A DNA stretch of 64,000 bases from Shewanella litorisediminis (GCF_016834455.1 NZ_CP069213.1:1922501-1986500), one strand, 5' to 3'; counted from the first letter of the stretch, positions 16,573-27,220 are shown. A program made the numbers and translations. The notes: a model not told the origin generated them from the letters alone.

Positions 16573-18627
16573 ATGAAGAAAATAAGCGCTATTGCACTGT
16601 CGCTGGCCCTGGCCGGTGTATCCGGTGCCGCGTTCGCCTCGGGCGCCGAGCCATTCACGGTTCAGCATCTGGTGAAGCTCAACAAAATGCACTCGCAGGC
16701 CCTGTCTCCCGATGGCAGCAAACTGGTGTATGGCCTGAAAGAAATCAATGATGATGGCAGCAGTGAGTCCAACCTGTTCCTGCTGGATTTGACCAACCCC
16801 AATGCCGCCCCCCTGCAGCTGACCAGCGCCAAGGGTACTGAGCACGATGTGGTATTTGCCGCCGACGGTAAATCCATTCTGTTTTTGGCCGGTCGTGATG
16901 GCACCAGCCAGCTGTATCGTCTGCCATTGACTGGCGGTGAAGCGGTGAAAGTGTCTAATTTTCCCTTGGATATCAATGGCATCAAGCTGTCGCCAGACGG
17001 CAATAAGCTCGCCATGACCTTACGGGTGTTCCCCGAGTGTGACACCCTTGAGTGCTCCAAAGACAAGTTTGACGCCGAAGCCAAGCGCAAGAGCACTGGC
17101 CGCGAATACAGCCAACTGATGGTGCGTCACTGGGATACCTGGCATGACCATGCCCGTAATCACCTGTTTGTAGCCGACATCAATGGCAACACCCTGGGCG
17201 CGCCAGTTACCGTGACCAAGGGCCTTGATACCGAAGTGCCGCCCAAGCCGTTTTCCGGCATGGAAGAAGTGGCCTTTACTGCCGACAGCCAGTATCTGGT
17301 GTACAGCGCCAAGGCGCCTTCCAAAGATCAGGCCTGGACCACCAACTACGATTTGTGGAAAGTGAGCGTAAAGGGTGGTGAAGCAGAAAACCTGACTGCC
17401 AAAAATACCGCCTGGGATGCCCAGCCAGCCTTCAGCAGCGATGGCGCTTACATGGCTTATCTGGCGATGAAGCGCCCCGGTTTTGAGGCCGATCGCTATG
17501 CCATCATGCTGCGGGATCTGAAAACCGGCCAGGAAAAAGAAGTGGCCCCCCTGTGGGATAGAAGCCCTTCATCCATTCAGTTTGGCGACGACAACCGCAC
17601 CCTGTACGTTACCGCTCAGGATGTGGGCCAGGTATCTATTTTTGAAGTAAATACCCAGTTTGGTGACGTGCGCTCAATTTACAACGATGGCAGCAACAGC
17701 CTGGTGGGTGTTACCGGCGACAAGCTGGTGTTCACCCATCGCAGCCTGGTGGAGCCCGGTGACGTGTTTACCATCGGCAAGGATGGCGATCGCCTGACCC
17801 GCCTGACCGAAGTAAACAAAGATAAACTGGCCAAAATCAAGTTCGGTGAATTCCAGCAGTTCTCCTTCAAGGGCTGGAATAATGAAACCGTACACGGCTA
17901 CTGGATAAAGCCTGCCAACTACAAAGAAGGCAAAAAGTACCCTGTGGCTTATCTGGTGCACGGTGGTCCTCAGGGCTCCTTCGGTAACAGCTTCAGCCAT
18001 CGCTGGAATGCCCAGCTGTGGGCCGGCGCCGGTTACGGTGTGGTGATGGTGGACTTCCATGGCTCTACCGGTTATGGCCAGGCCTTTACCGATTCCATTT
18101 CCCAGGACTGGGGTGGTAAGCCCCTGGAAGATCTGCAAAAAGGTCTTGCGGCCGTTGGCAGCCAGCAGAAGTGGCTGGATGTGAACAACGCCTGTGCCCT
18201 CGGCGGCTCCTATGGCGGCTACATGATGAACTGGATCCAGGGTAACTGGAACGATGGCTTCAAGTGTCTGGTGAACCACGCGGGTCTGTTCGACATGCGC
18301 TCCATGTACCATGTGACCGAAGAGCTGTGGTTCCCAGAGTACGAGTTTGGTGGCACCTACCAGAAAAACCGCGATCTGTACGAAAAGTTTAACCCGGTCA
18401 ATTACGTGGAAAACTGGAAAACCCCCATGCTGGTTATCCACGGTGAGAAGGACTTCCGCGTACCATACGATCAGGGCCTGGCAGCGTTCAGCTACATGCA
18501 GCGTAACGATATTCCATCCGAGCTGCTGATTTTCCCTGAGGAGAATCACTGGATCCTGAATCCCGACAACTTGCAGCAGTGGTATGCCAAGGTGCTGGGC
18601 TGGATGGACCGTTGGACCGCTAAATAA
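16573..18627 (+). CDS. Exported S9 family prolyl oligopeptidase-like peptidase
   Basis: 684-residue serine peptidase of the dipeptidyl-aminopeptidase/acylaminoacyl-peptidase group. Seen: a signal peptide (MKKISAIALSLALAGVSGAAFAS, cut near 23), a beta-propeller with repeated TolB/WD40-like segments (SPDGSKLVYGL, AADGKSILFL, SSDGAYMAYL), then the alpha/beta-hydrolase domain. The triad is nucleophile S546 in GGSYGGYMMNW, D627 in GEKDFRVP and H659 in EENHWI. It probably trims peptides in the periplasm or outside. ATG 16573 is chosen over a TTG five codons upstream because the signal peptide begins there. Confidence 0.93.
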   Translation: MKKISAIALSLALAGVSGAAFASGAEPFTVQHLVKLNKMHSQALSPDGSKLVYGLKEINDDGSSESNLFLLDLTNPNAAPLQLTSAKGTEHDVVFAADGKSILFLAGRDGTSQLYRLPLTGGEAVKVSNFPLDINGIKLSPDGNKLAMTLRVFPECDTLECSKDKFDAEAKRKSTGREYSQLMVRHWDTWHDHARNHLFVADINGNTLGAPVTVTKGLDTEVPPKPFSGMEEVAFTADSQYLVYSAKAPSKDQAWTTNYDLWKVSVKGGEAENLTAKNTAWDAQPAFSSDGAYMAYLAMKRPGFEADRYAIMLRDLKTGQEKEVAPLWDRSPSSIQFGDDNRTLYVTAQDVGQVSIFEVNTQFGDVRSIYNDGSNSLVGVTGDKLVFTHRSLVEPGDVFTIGKDGDRLTRLTEVNKDKLAKIKFGEFQQFSFKGWNNETVHGYWIKPANYKEGKKYPVAYLVHGGPQGSFGNSFSHRWNAQLWAGAGYGVVMVDFHGSTGYGQAFTDSISQDWGGKPLEDLQKGLAAVGSQQKWLDVNNACALGGSYGGYMMNWIQGNWNDGFKCLVNHAGLFDMRSMYHVTEELWFPEYEFGGTYQKNRDLYEKFNPVNYVENWKTPMLVIHGEKDFRVPYDQGLAAFSYMQRNDIPSELLIFPEENHWILNPDNLQQWYAKVLGWMDRWTAK

Positions 18628-18653
18628 TCCAAACTCCTTGTAATACAAAGAAG

Positions 18654-18680
18654 AAGCCGGGTAATCGCCCGGCTTTTATT
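18654..18680 (+). terminator. Terminator after the S9 peptidase gene
   Basis: AAGCCGGG at 18654-18661 pairs with CCCGGCTT at 18668-18675, followed by a T-rich stretch. Confidence 0.85.
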
Positions 18681-18760
18681 TTGAGAAAACTTGAGTATAG
18701 TGTCGCTTCTTTTCTCTATTTAACCGACCTGTATTTAAGCAACCTGGCAAGGAGCCCCTT

Positions 18761-19414
18761 ATGGCCATGAAGACCATCGACTATCAGGACGCCAGAGCCC
18801 TGATGCAACCCGGAGACGTGATTGCTTTTGGCGGCCGCGCCCCTTTTTCTATGCTGACCAAGTTTATGACCCAGTCCAGTGTGTCCCATGTTGGTGTGGT
18901 GTTGCAAACCCGGGTGGTGGAAGACGACTCCGGGCGATTTTTCAATCAAATCATTGAGTCTACCGAACTTAACGGCTTTACCGGCGTGCAGGTCAATCGC
19001 TTCAGTGACCGTTTGAGTTACGAAGGGGACATTTGGTGGCTGCCGCTTTGTCCAACGCTTCGGGAAACTCGTTTCGATCAGCGCCGTTTCTACGATTTTC
19101 TCTTTAATCAGGCAAAGTCTCGCAAGCCGTTCGACTTGTCTCAGGCGTTGATGTCTGCCTTTGATATTTTCGATAATCTCAGGGGGCCGGGATACAACCA
19201 TAAGGATTACAGCCGTTTCTTTTGCTCAGAGCTGGTTGCAGCAGCCTTTGAGCAAGCCGGGGTTTCCGGCAGCATCAATGCCAGCGAGGTGACACCCATC
19301 GATTTATGCCGCTGGCGTATTTATGCCGATCACTACTATCTGATCAAGGGGGAGGGCGAGCCTGAGATTTCCCGCTATAACAGCCGTTGTCCCTCCGAAT
19401 GGAACTGTGCTTAG
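18761..19414 (+). CDS. YiiX/YebB-like permuted papain-fold protein
   Basis: 217 residues, no signal peptide seen. The pattern is that of circularly permuted NlpC/P60 (YiiX-type) proteins: PGDVIAFGG at 17-25, then His43 in SSVSHVGVVL, an acidic residue in IIESTE (E66), and a late catalytic Cys155 in SRFFCSELVAAAFEQAG. Members of this fold are cysteine amidases or thioesterases on lipids or peptidoglycan; the substrate here is unknown. It stands alone between terminators. The ATG at 18761 (or 18767) follows AAGGAGCCCC. Confidence 0.8.
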   Translation: MAMKTIDYQDARALMQPGDVIAFGGRAPFSMLTKFMTQSSVSHVGVVLQTRVVEDDSGRFFNQIIESTELNGFTGVQVNRFSDRLSYEGDIWWLPLCPTLRETRFDQRRFYDFLFNQAKSRKPFDLSQALMSAFDIFDNLRGPGYNHKDYSRFFCSELVAAAFEQAGVSGSINASEVTPIDLCRWRIYADHYYLIKGEGEPEISRYNSRCPSEWNCA

Positions 19415-19437
19415 CTGACAAAGGGTTAGCCAAACAG

Positions 19438-19469
19438 CGGCGCTGGATTATCAAGGGGATCCTGCGCCG
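19438..19469 (+). terminator. Hairpin after the papain-fold gene
   Basis: CGGCGC-T-GGAT at 19438-19448 pairs with ATCC-T-GCGCCG at 19459-19469, ten pairs with one T-T mismatch and a 10-base loop. It lies 24 bases after the stop. Only a weak T-rich stretch follows, so it may be a processing hairpin rather than a strong terminator. Confidence 0.5.
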
Positions 19470-19680
19470 AATTACTTATTTCTAAAAGTAATAAACATAT
19501 AATTACAAAGTCTCCGCAGTAATAGGGTAAGCTAAACATAGTTTGTGCTTTTTTTTGCCGTTCTGATATCTTTCGCGCTGAGCGGGCAACGATATTTTTT
19601 GCAATAACTTTGGCATAAAACACATCGTCGCCTAAGCTATAAACACTCTTGTTTTCAACACTTTTCGGGTCATTCTCCCT

Positions 19681-21303
19681 ATGGTTCGTTCTCCTCGCAC
19701 CGCCAGTATCAAACCCAAGGCCATGGCAGCCTTGCTGTTTGGCATGTCTGCTGTTTCCCCAATGCATCTCTACGGCGCTGAGCCAGAGCAGTTGCAAACG
19801 GTAAAACCTGCCGTTAAAGCGGAAATGCCGCCAAAGCCAACCAAGCCAACTCAGGTGCGCTTCGCAAAAACAGGTAATTTTGATGCGGACACCGTTGTGC
19901 GCATCGCCAGACAACTTGCTGCCAAACCCTATGTTGCTTTGAGCGATCCGCTTCCACCGGGTCTCGCCAACATCAGTTACGATGAGTATCGTGATATTCG
20001 TTTCAAGCCGGAGCAGGCTATTTGGAAACAGGACGCGCTGCCGTATCAGATGCAGCTCTTCCACCGCGGTTTTTACTTTCAGGATCTGATTGAAATCGCC
20101 ATTGTAGAAGGCAAAAAGTCTACTCACCTGTCCTATGACCCATCATTGTTCAGTGCCGGTGAAGTTATTCGTGAAAAGCTGCCCAATGAGGACATTGGCT
20201 ACAGTGGCTTGCGGGTACATTATCCGCTGAACAGCAGCGAATACTTTGATGAGCTTTTTGTGTTCCAGGGCGCCAGTTACTTCCGCGCCTTGGGTAAAGG
20301 CAATGCCTATGGCCTGTCAGCCCGAGGTCTGGCCATTAAAACTGCGGATCCCGCTGGTGAGGAATTCCCGGTTTTCCGCGCCTTCTGGATAGAAAAGCCC
20401 AACTTAGAAACCAACCTCATTGTGGTTCACGCCCTGCTGGACAGCCCCAGTGTGGCCGGTGCTTACCGTTTCTCTATCCGTCCCGGTGAAAATACCCGTA
20501 TGGATGTGGAAGCCGTGCTCTTCCCGCGCGTAGAGCTTGCAAAGGTGGGCCTGGCACCCAGCACCAGCATGTACATGCATTCCCCCAATGGCCGTCATAT
20601 GACCGATGATTTCCGCCCTGCGGTGCACGATTCAGATGGTCTTCTGATGATTAACGGCCGTGGTGAGCGTTTGTGGCGTCCACTGGCAAATCCAAAAGAT
20701 CTGCAGGTGAGCGCCTTTATGGACAACTCCCCACAGGGCTTTGGTTTGCTGCAGCGTGAACGTAACTATGTGAACTATCAGGATCTCGAAGCCAATTATG
20801 AGCGTCGTCCCAGCCTCTGGGTTGAACCCGTGGGTAACTGGGGTGCCGGTGCCGTTGTGCTGACTGAAATCCCGACCCAGTCTGAAATTCACGATAACAT
20901 AGTTGCCTTCTGGAAGCCGCGTCAGCCGCTGGCGGCCGGAAGCGAGTACCGCTTTGCCTATCACCTGTCATGGGGCGCTAACCCTGTTCCTGTTGATAAC
21001 AGCATTATCGTGAGCCGCAGTGCCAGTGGTCGCGCTGACATTGCCAAGCCAACGCCTAAACGCCTGTTTGTGGTGGATTATGAGATTAAAGGCGAGCGTC
21101 CGGGCAAGTTGCCAACCCCCAAGGTGGAGACCTCTGCGGGCGTTATCAGCAATGTCGTTATCCGCGAAAACCCCAAGTCCAACGGCTATCGTTTGTCGTT
21201 TGAGTTTGACCCGGGTGAAACCAAACTGGCCGAGTTTCGTGCCGAGCTTAAGTTTGCCGAACCCCGCAGCGTAGAAACCTGGCTGTACCGTTGGACGCTC
21301 TGA
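19681..21303 (+). CDS. opgG: Periplasmic glucan biosynthesis protein OpgG (MdoG)
   Basis: 540 residues. OpgG acts in the periplasm to branch or shape osmoregulated periplasmic glucans made by OpgH. Seen: a basic N-terminus and hydrophobic signal sequence (18-33, ending YGAEP), then the OpgG core with [64 protein letters not shown] and the C-terminal [14 protein letters not shown] segment. It is followed 7 bases later by opgH, the normal operon order. Confidence 0.96.
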   Translation: MVRSPRTASIKPKAMAALLFGMSAVSPMHLYGAEPEQLQTVKPAVKAEMPPKPTKPTQVRFAKTGNFDADTVVRIARQLAAKPYVALSDPLPPGLANISYDEYRDIRFKPEQAIWKQDALPYQMQLFHRGFYFQDLIEIAIVEGKKSTHLSYDPSLFSAGEVIREKLPNEDIGYSGLRVHYPLNSSEYFDELFVFQGASYFRALGKGNAYGLSARGLAIKTADPAGEEFPVFRAFWIEKPNLETNLIVVHALLDSPSVAGAYRFSIRPGENTRMDVEAVLFPRVELAKVGLAPSTSMYMHSPNGRHMTDDFRPAVHDSDGLLMINGRGERLWRPLANPKDLQVSAFMDNSPQGFGLLQRERNYVNYQDLEANYERRPSLWVEPVGNWGAGAVVLTEIPTQSEIHDNIVAFWKPRQPLAAGSEYRFAYHLSWGANPVPVDNSIIVSRSASGRADIAKPTPKRLFVVDYEIKGERPGKLPTPKVETSAGVISNVVIRENPKSNGYRLSFEFDPGETKLAEFRAELKFAEPRSVETWLYRWTL

Positions 21304-21310
21304 GACAGGT

Positions 21311-23488
21311 ATGACACACAAGTTGCTTGAAACTCCGTCTCCGGCGTTGGCCGGAGACACCGCCATGCCGCCGGAGCGTCCGGCGGATATGCCAACCCAG
21401 TCACTCAAATCCTTGAGTGAAGGCTTTCCCCGCACACCCATCTCACCATCCGGTGTTAAGTCCAGCGCCTTTAAGCGCTGGTCTGTGGTGGGCTCAGCAC
21501 TCCTCTTGTCTGCATTTGCCATTTACGAAATGCGAGGGGTGTTTTTGCTTGGCGGCCTGACACCACTGGAATACCTGGTGCTGGTGCTTTTTGCCATTAA
21601 CTTCTGTTGGATTGCGCTGGCATTTTGTGCCGGCATCGCCGGGATGATTTCTATCATTCGCGGTAAAAAATCCGCGGCGGAACAGGTGGAACTCAATACC
21701 CGCACCGCCATCCTGATGCCCACCTATAACGAATCCCCTGATCGGGTGTTCGCCGCGGTGGAAACCATGGCATTGGCGCTTGCCGATACACCTGATGGCC
21801 ATGCCTTCGATTGGTTCATCTTGAGCGATACCACAGACCCGGAAGTGGCGCTGGCCGAAGAGCATGCATTTTGGCTTCTTCGCGAAGTCACAGCGGGAAA
21901 GGCACGTGTGTATTACCGCCGCCGGCGCAAAAACGTGGCTCGTAAGGCCGGTAACGTGGCCGACTTTTGTCGGCGCTGGGGCAGTAGCTACGACCATCTG
22001 TTGGTGCTCGATGCTGACAGTGTGATGGAAACCTCCACCATAGTGTCGTTGGCCAGACGCATGCAGGCCGATCCGGACGCAGGCCTTATCCAGACTATTC
22101 CGGCCCTTATCAAGGGGACAACCCTGATGGCGCGGGTGCAGCAGTTTGCGGCCCGCTTCTATGGCCCTGTCATTGGCACGGGTTTGGCCTGGTGGGTACA
22201 AAAGGAAGGCAACTTCTGGGGCCACAATGCTATTATCCGCACCGAAGCCTTTATGAAGGCTGCGGGACTGCCGCATTTGTCAGGCAAACCGCCATTCGGC
22301 GGCCATATTTTGAGCCATGACTTTGTGGAAGCAGCGCTTATCCGCCGCGCGGGTTGGAGCGTGAAGATTGCTGCCGATCTCTATGGATCCTATGAAGAGT
22401 GCCCGCCGTCTATTATCGATATGGCGGTACGCGATCGTCGTTGGTGTCAGGGCAACCTGCAACATACCCGTGTTTTGCCTGCCAAGGGTCTGCACTGGGT
22501 AAGCCGGATGCATCTGGTTACGGGGATCATGTCTTATCTGTCATCGCCATTCTGGCTGATGCTCATCCTCTCGGGTTTGCTGCTTGCCCTGCAGGCGCAC
22601 TATATACGTCCAGAGTATTTCTCAGATCAGTTCTCGCTCTACCCAACCTGGCCTGTGATGGACTCAGACAGAGCATTGCGGCTTTTCTACATCACCATGG
22701 GGGTGTTGTTCGGTCCCAAGATCTTCGGTTTGCTGCTCTTGGTGTTCGACAATAAAACCTGCAAGGCCTTGGGCGGCAGATTGCGGATAGCGCTGAGCAC
22801 CATCACCGAAGTGATACTCTCGGCCATGATTGCGCCCATTATGATGTTTATCCATTGTGGGGCTGTGCTCTCCATCCTCTTTGGCCGTGACAGCGGTTGG
22901 TCGCCCCAGCGTCGTGACGACGGCAGTCTGCCCTGGAAGGACCTTATCTATCGCCACCGTTGGCACATGATTGCAGGTTTGCTTTTGGGTTATGCCGCCA
23001 TACTCGACTCTTTGACGCTTCTTGCGTGGATGTCGCCGGCGTTGGTGGGGCTCTGGCTTGCCGTGCCCTTATCGGCGGCCACGGCTTCTGGCCTTATCGG
23101 ACAGTGGTTCAAGGACAGGAAAATTCTTGCCACTCCGGAAGAGGTGAATGAACCCGCCATAGTGGCAGCGGCAAGCGCAAGGCGTGAGTACTATGCCGAG
23201 GCGCTGAGCGAGAGCTGGAACGTGCCTATGCTGCTTGGTAATACCGAACTGATGGCGCTGCACATGAGTATTATGGATAAGCTACCTACCCATGTGCCCG
23301 GCAGCCCCATCGAGCCCCTCGAGGCGATTGCGCGGGTCAAGGTGCACGAAGCCCAGTGTCAAACCAGCCTGCTGGCGCTCTTAAGCCGCCAGGAGCTTGG
23401 CTATGTGCTTGGCAACCCCTTGCTGATGAAACACATGCAGCACCTGCCTGAAGCCTATGCCGATGACGATCTGGTGACTATCTGCTGA
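21311..23488 (+). CDS. opgH: Glucan glucosyltransferase OpgH (MdoH)
   Basis: 725-residue inner-membrane family 2 glycosyltransferase that polymerises beta-1,2 glucose from UDP-glucose for periplasmic glucans. Seen: two N-terminal membrane spans near 60-110, the cytoplasmic catalytic domain with [11 protein letters not shown], the metal-binding DAD at 234-236 in [17 protein letters not shown] and the [12 protein letters not shown] motif near 372-383. Several C-terminal spans follow. Second gene of the opgGH operon. Confidence 0.96.
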   Translation: MTHKLLETPSPALAGDTAMPPERPADMPTQSLKSLSEGFPRTPISPSGVKSSAFKRWSVVGSALLLSAFAIYEMRGVFLLGGLTPLEYLVLVLFAINFCWIALAFCAGIAGMISIIRGKKSAAEQVELNTRTAILMPTYNESPDRVFAAVETMALALADTPDGHAFDWFILSDTTDPEVALAEEHAFWLLREVTAGKARVYYRRRRKNVARKAGNVADFCRRWGSSYDHLLVLDADSVMETSTIVSLARRMQADPDAGLIQTIPALIKGTTLMARVQQFAARFYGPVIGTGLAWWVQKEGNFWGHNAIIRTEAFMKAAGLPHLSGKPPFGGHILSHDFVEAALIRRAGWSVKIAADLYGSYEECPPSIIDMAVRDRRWCQGNLQHTRVLPAKGLHWVSRMHLVTGIMSYLSSPFWLMLILSGLLLALQAHYIRPEYFSDQFSLYPTWPVMDSDRALRLFYITMGVLFGPKIFGLLLLVFDNKTCKALGGRLRIALSTITEVILSAMIAPIMMFIHCGAVLSILFGRDSGWSPQRRDDGSLPWKDLIYRHRWHMIAGLLLGYAAILDSLTLLAWMSPALVGLWLAVPLSAATASGLIGQWFKDRKILATPEEVNEPAIVAAASARREYYAEALSESWNVPMLLGNTELMALHMSIMDKLPTHVPGSPIEPLEAIARVKVHEAQCQTSLLALLSRQELGYVLGNPLLMKHMQHLPEAYADDDLVTIC

Positions 23489-23510
23489 TGTGTGAGCGTC
23501 CAGAATAATA

Positions 23511-23536
23511 AAAGCCCGGCGATTGCCGGGCTTTTT
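23511..23536 (+). terminator. Terminator after opgH
   Basis: AAAGCCCGGC at 23511-23520 pairs with GCCGGGCTTT at 23525-23534 over a GATT loop, with a T-run. Confidence 0.9.
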
Positions 23537-23547
23537 GTCACTACCAA

Positions 23548-23567
23548 ACCACCTCCTAAGAGGTGGT
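23548..23567 (-). terminator. Hairpin downstream of adhE
   Basis: ACCACCTC at 23548-23555 pairs with GAGGTGGT at 23560-23567 over a 4-base loop. In the adhE direction it is followed by only TTTGG, so it is a weak terminator candidate; the opgH terminator beyond it can also act in this direction. Confidence 0.5.
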
Positions 23568-23605
23568 GATGGTGTATTCAAAGACAGTTGGCTCAGCCTT
23601 AGTCA

Positions 23606-26209
23606 TCAAACCGGATCCCGGTAGGCGCGACCGTGGAAGCTGTCGATAAGGAGCTGTTTGAGCTCGCTTATCAGCGGGTAGCGCGGGTTCGCACCAGTGC
23701 ACTGATCGTCAAAGGCATCTTCTGCCAGTTCATCGAGCTTGGCCATAAAGTCCGCTTCATTAACCCCGGCATCCTTGATAGACGCAGGGATACCGATGGC
23801 GGCTTTAAGCTCCTCAAGCTTGGCGATAAGCGCCTCAACCTTGGCTTCATCATTTTTGCCGGCAAGACCCAGGTGGCTCGCGATGGCCGCATAACGGCAC
23901 AGGGCTTTGGGTCTGTCATATTGGCTGAACGCCGCCTGCTTGGTGGGCAAGTCGGTGGCATTGAAGCGAATCACGTTGCTGATGAGCAGCGCATTGGCCA
24001 GACCATGGGGCAGGTGGAACTCGGCGCCCAGTTTGTGGGCCATTGAGTGACAAATACCCAGGAAAGCGTTGGCAAAGGCGATACCGGCAATGGTGGCGCC
24101 ATTGTGCACCTTCTCGCGCGCCAGCGGTGCCTGAGCGCCCCTGGCATAGCTGTCTGGGAGATACTTGAAAAGCAAATCCAGTGCCTGCAGCGCCTGACCA
24201 TCGCTGTATTCGTTGGCCATCACGCTGACATAGGCTTCAAGCGCGTGGGTGATGGCATCGATACCCCCGAAGGCAGTGAGCGACTTGGGCATGTCCATCA
24301 CCAGATTGGGGTCGACAATGGCCATGTTCGGCGTCAGCTCATAGTCGGCAATCGGGTATTTGGCGCCGGTTTGCTCGTCGGTGACTACCGCAAAGGGCGT
24401 GACTTCGGATCCTGTGCCTGAGGTGGTGGGAATGGCCACCATCATGGCTTTGGCACCGAGTTTGGGGAACTTGTAGATACGCTTACGGATATCCATAAAG
24501 CGCAGCGCCAGGTCGGCAAAGTCCACATCGGGATGCTCATACATCACCCAAATGATTTTAGCCGCATCCATGGGTGAGCCACCGCCCAGAGCCACTATTA
24601 CATCGGGCTGGAAGCTGGTCGCCACTTTGGCGCCGGCGCGCACCACAGCGAGGGTGGGGTCGGCTTCCACTTCGTAAAAGACTTCAGTTTCCAGACCCTG
24701 AGCCTTGAGAATGCGGATAGTTTCATCGCAGTAGCCGTTATTGAACAGGAACTTGTCTGTCACGATAAGCGCGCGCTTCTTGCCGCTCAGTTCCTCCAGG
24801 GCAATGGGCAGGCTGCCGCGGCGGAAATAGATGGACGAAGGAAGCTTGTGCCAAAGCATGTTCTCGGCCCTCTTGGCGACGGTTTTCTTGTTTATAAGGT
24901 GACTTGGACCTACGTTTTCCGAAATCGAGTTACCGCCCCAGGAGCCGCAGCCGAGGGTTAACGAAGGTGCGAGCTTAAAGTTGTACAAATCGCCAATGCC
25001 GCCCTGGGATGCCGGGGTGTTAATCAAAATACGGGCGGTCTTCATCCGGTAGCCAAAGGTTTTGACCCGTTCATCCTGAGTATCCTGATCGGTATAAAGC
25101 CCGGAGGTGTGGCCAATGCCGCCAAGGGCAACCAGAGCCTCGGCCTTGTCCAGCGCATCATCAAAGTTGGCGGCGCGGTACATGCCAAGGAGCGGCGACA
25201 GTTTCTCGTGGGCGAAGGCCTCTTTCTCATCGATGCTGCTGACTTCACCAATCAGCACCTTGGTGTGGGAAGGCACCTTGATATTGGCCATGGCGGCGAT
25301 GGTGGCAGCGCTTTGGCCGACGATATCGGCGTTCAGGCCGCCGTCTTTCAGGATGACTTTTTGCAGCGCCGCGTTTTCTTTCTTGCTCAGCAGATAACCG
25401 CCGTGGCTGGCGAAGCGCTCTTTCACCGCATCATAAACGGCATCGACTACCACAACCGCCTGCTCGGAGGCACACACCACGCCGTTATCGAAGGTCTTTG
25501 ACATCAAAATGGAACTCACGGCACGTTTGATGTCGGCGGTTTCGTCAATCACGATGGGGGTGTTGCCTGCGCCCACGCCGATGGCTGGTTTGCCCGAAGA
25601 GTACGCGGCTTTCACCATGCCAGGGCCGCCGGTGGCGAGAATAAGGTTTATCTTCTCGTGGGTCATCAGCTGGTTGGACAGTGCCACTGAAGGCTCATCA
25701 ATCCAGCCGATAATGTCTTTGGGGGCACCCGCTGCGATGGCCGCATCCAGAACGATACGGGCGGCGGTGGTGGTGGAAACCTTGGCCCTTGGGTGAGGCG
25801 AGAAGATGATGCCGTTACGGGTTTTTAAGCTTATCAACGCCTTGAAGATGGCGGTGGAGGTCGGGTTGGTGGTGGGCACAATGCCGCAGATGATCCCAAC
25901 GGGCTCGGCGATGGTGATGGTGCCGAAGGTGGCGTCTTCGGCCAGAATGCCGCAGGTCTTTTCGTCTTTGTACTTGTTGTAGATGTACTCGGAGGCGAAA
26001 TGGTTTTTAATGACCTTGTCTTCAATAACGCCCATGCGGGTCTCTTCGGCGGCCATTTTGGCAAGACGTATGCGTGCGTCAGCGGCGGCGAGGGCGGCGG
26101 CGCGGAAGATTTTATCCACTTGCTCCTGACTGTAAGAGGCAAACTGGGCCTGAGCCTTGGATACACGCTCAACCAGTGCGTTGAGTTCCTGAGTGTTGGT
26201 GACTGTCAT
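23606..26209 (-). CDS. adhE: Bifunctional acetaldehyde-CoA/alcohol dehydrogenase
   Basis: 867 residues, full length. It reduces acetyl-CoA to acetaldehyde and then ethanol, reoxidising NADH in fermentation; the family forms long spirosome filaments in the cytoplasm. Seen: the N-terminal aldehyde dehydrogenase domain with catalytic Cys246 in NGVVCASEQ and the NAD-binding ATGGPGMVKAAYSSGKP. The C-terminal iron-dependent alcohol dehydrogenase domain has GGGSPMDAAKIIWVMYEHP and metal-binding histidines in FLGICHSMAHKLGAEFHLPHG. It is divergent from ychE, as in E. coli. A weak FNR-like site lies about 97 bases upstream. Confidence 0.97.
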   Translation of the reverse strand: MTVTNTQELNALVERVSKAQAQFASYSQEQVDKIFRAAALAAADARIRLAKMAAEETRMGVIEDKVIKNHFASEYIYNKYKDEKTCGILAEDATFGTITIAEPVGIICGIVPTTNPTSTAIFKALISLKTRNGIIFSPHPRAKVSTTTAARIVLDAAIAAGAPKDIIGWIDEPSVALSNQLMTHEKINLILATGGPGMVKAAYSSGKPAIGVGAGNTPIVIDETADIKRAVSSILMSKTFDNGVVCASEQAVVVVDAVYDAVKERFASHGGYLLSKKENAALQKVILKDGGLNADIVGQSAATIAAMANIKVPSHTKVLIGEVSSIDEKEAFAHEKLSPLLGMYRAANFDDALDKAEALVALGGIGHTSGLYTDQDTQDERVKTFGYRMKTARILINTPASQGGIGDLYNFKLAPSLTLGCGSWGGNSISENVGPSHLINKKTVAKRAENMLWHKLPSSIYFRRGSLPIALEELSGKKRALIVTDKFLFNNGYCDETIRILKAQGLETEVFYEVEADPTLAVVRAGAKVATSFQPDVIVALGGGSPMDAAKIIWVMYEHPDVDFADLALRFMDIRKRIYKFPKLGAKAMMVAIPTTSGTGSEVTPFAVVTDEQTGAKYPIADYELTPNMAIVDPNLVMDMPKSLTAFGGIDAITHALEAYVSVMANEYSDGQALQALDLLFKYLPDSYARGAQAPLAREKVHNGATIAGIAFANAFLGICHSMAHKLGAEFHLPHGLANALLISNVIRFNATDLPTKQAAFSQYDRPKALCRYAAIASHLGLAGKNDEAKVEALIAKLEELKAAIGIPASIKDAGVNEADFMAKLDELAEDAFDDQCTGANPRYPLISELKQLLIDSFHGRAYRDPV

Positions 26210-26543
26210 GATGAAGTTCCCGTCTAAGAATATTTAGCAAAATTGAATTTAGCTAAAGACTCTTGTTTGTGACTGAAAAATTACACCTATTTAGGTATGT
26301 TGACCGTGATCCATGACGCAAAGCTGGGTGCATCTGAAATAAAACAACAGAACGAGCTACACTTTGATGACAATTTGCACGAAATGAAATTAAGCGCTTC
26401 TCATAAGGGCTTTTTATCCGAACTTGTGACAAACCGCAGAAAATCTCATTTTTCGGGTTTTCCGGGTTAGGGTAGAGTAATCAACTGCTTCAATCTGGTG
26501 CTAACTATCAGCTTTTGGCCTTGCCGGCCTCGGAGAACCTTGG
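26210..26543. other. Divergent intergenic region between adhE and ychE
   Basis: 334 bases, AT-rich, without a convincing gene. It holds the promoters of adhE and ychE. An FNR-like site is at 26300-26313. A TTTAGC/GCTAAA-type repeat (TTTAGCAAAATTGAATTTAGCTAAA region, near 26233-26257) lies close to the adhE start. Nothing else is recognised. Confidence 0.6.
26300..26313 (-). promoter_or_regulatory. Weak FNR-like site upstream of adhE
   Basis: TTGACCGTGATCCA has two differences from TTGAT-N4-ATCAA. The position relative to the adhE start (about 97 bases) is nearly the same as the site before hyaA. Anaerobic induction of adhE would make sense, but the match alone is weak. Confidence 0.3.
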
Positions 26544-27176
26544 GTGGACGTAACGGTTTATATTAAATTTTTTCTTGGATTGGTGGCCATCATCAATCCC
26601 ATCGGCCTGCTGCCTGTGTTTGTGAGCCTCACAAGCCATCAGACCGAAGCCGAGCGCAACCACACGGGGAAGGTCGCCAACCTGGCGGTTGTGATAATTT
26701 TGCTGGTCACCATAGTGGCCGGTCAGCATATCCTCAATATGTTCTCTATTTCCCTGTCGGCTTTTCGTATTGCCGGCGGCACCCTGATTGCGATCATCGC
26801 GCTGTCGATGCTGCAGGGTAAATTGGGTGAGGTGAAACGCAACCAGGAAGAAGACCGAGAGTCGTCTGCGATGGAATCGGTGGCCGTGGTGCCATTGGCG
26901 CTGCCCTTGATGGCTGGCCCTGGCGCCATCAGCTCGGTGATTGTGTTTGCAGCAGAACACAACACTCTCATTGATCTGGTGGGCATGTTTATCACGGTAT
27001 TGATTTTTGGTGCCCTAAGTTTTGGGCTGTTTCGCATGGCGTCGGCCATCTACCGCGTGTTGGGTAAAACCGGAATTAACGTGATCACCCGTTTGATGGG
27101 CCTCTTGATGCTGTCTATCGGCATTGAGGTCATGGCGGCAGGTTTTAAGGGGCTGTTTCCCAATCTTTTGGGGTAA
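26544..27176 (+). CDS. ychE: MarC family inner-membrane protein YchE
   Basis: 210 residues with six hydrophobic spans, the MarC/YchE/YhgN layout; function of the family is not established. Seen: FFLGLVAIINPIGLLPVF near the start and the repeated PLALPLMAGPGAISSVI, both typical of the family. The GTG at 26544 follows GGAG at good spacing. Its position divergent from adhE matches the E. coli adhE-ychE neighbourhood and supports the name. Confidence 0.88.
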   Translation: MDVTVYIKFFLGLVAIINPIGLLPVFVSLTSHQTEAERNHTGKVANLAVVIILLVTIVAGQHILNMFSISLSAFRIAGGTLIAIIALSMLQGKLGEVKRNQEEDRESSAMESVAVVPLALPLMAGPGAISSVIVFAAEHNTLIDLVGMFITVLIFGALSFGLFRMASAIYRVLGKTGINVITRLMGLLMLSIGIEVMAAGFKGLFPNLLG

Positions 27177-27193
27177 TTTCCAACCCGATCATC

Positions 27194-27220
27194 AAAAAGC
27201 CCCGCAATGCGGGGCTTTTT
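27194..27220. terminator. Bidirectional terminator between ychE and the dGTPase-like gene
   Basis: AAAAAGCCCCGC at 27194-27205 pairs with GCGGGGCTTTTT at 27209-27220 over a 3-base loop; A and T runs serve both strands. Confidence 0.92.

Noticed and set aside
17674..18648. Minus-strand open frame of 324 residues opposite the S9 peptidase
   Set aside because: The plus strand has the full catalytic triad; the antisense frame has no recognisable domain or ribosome site.
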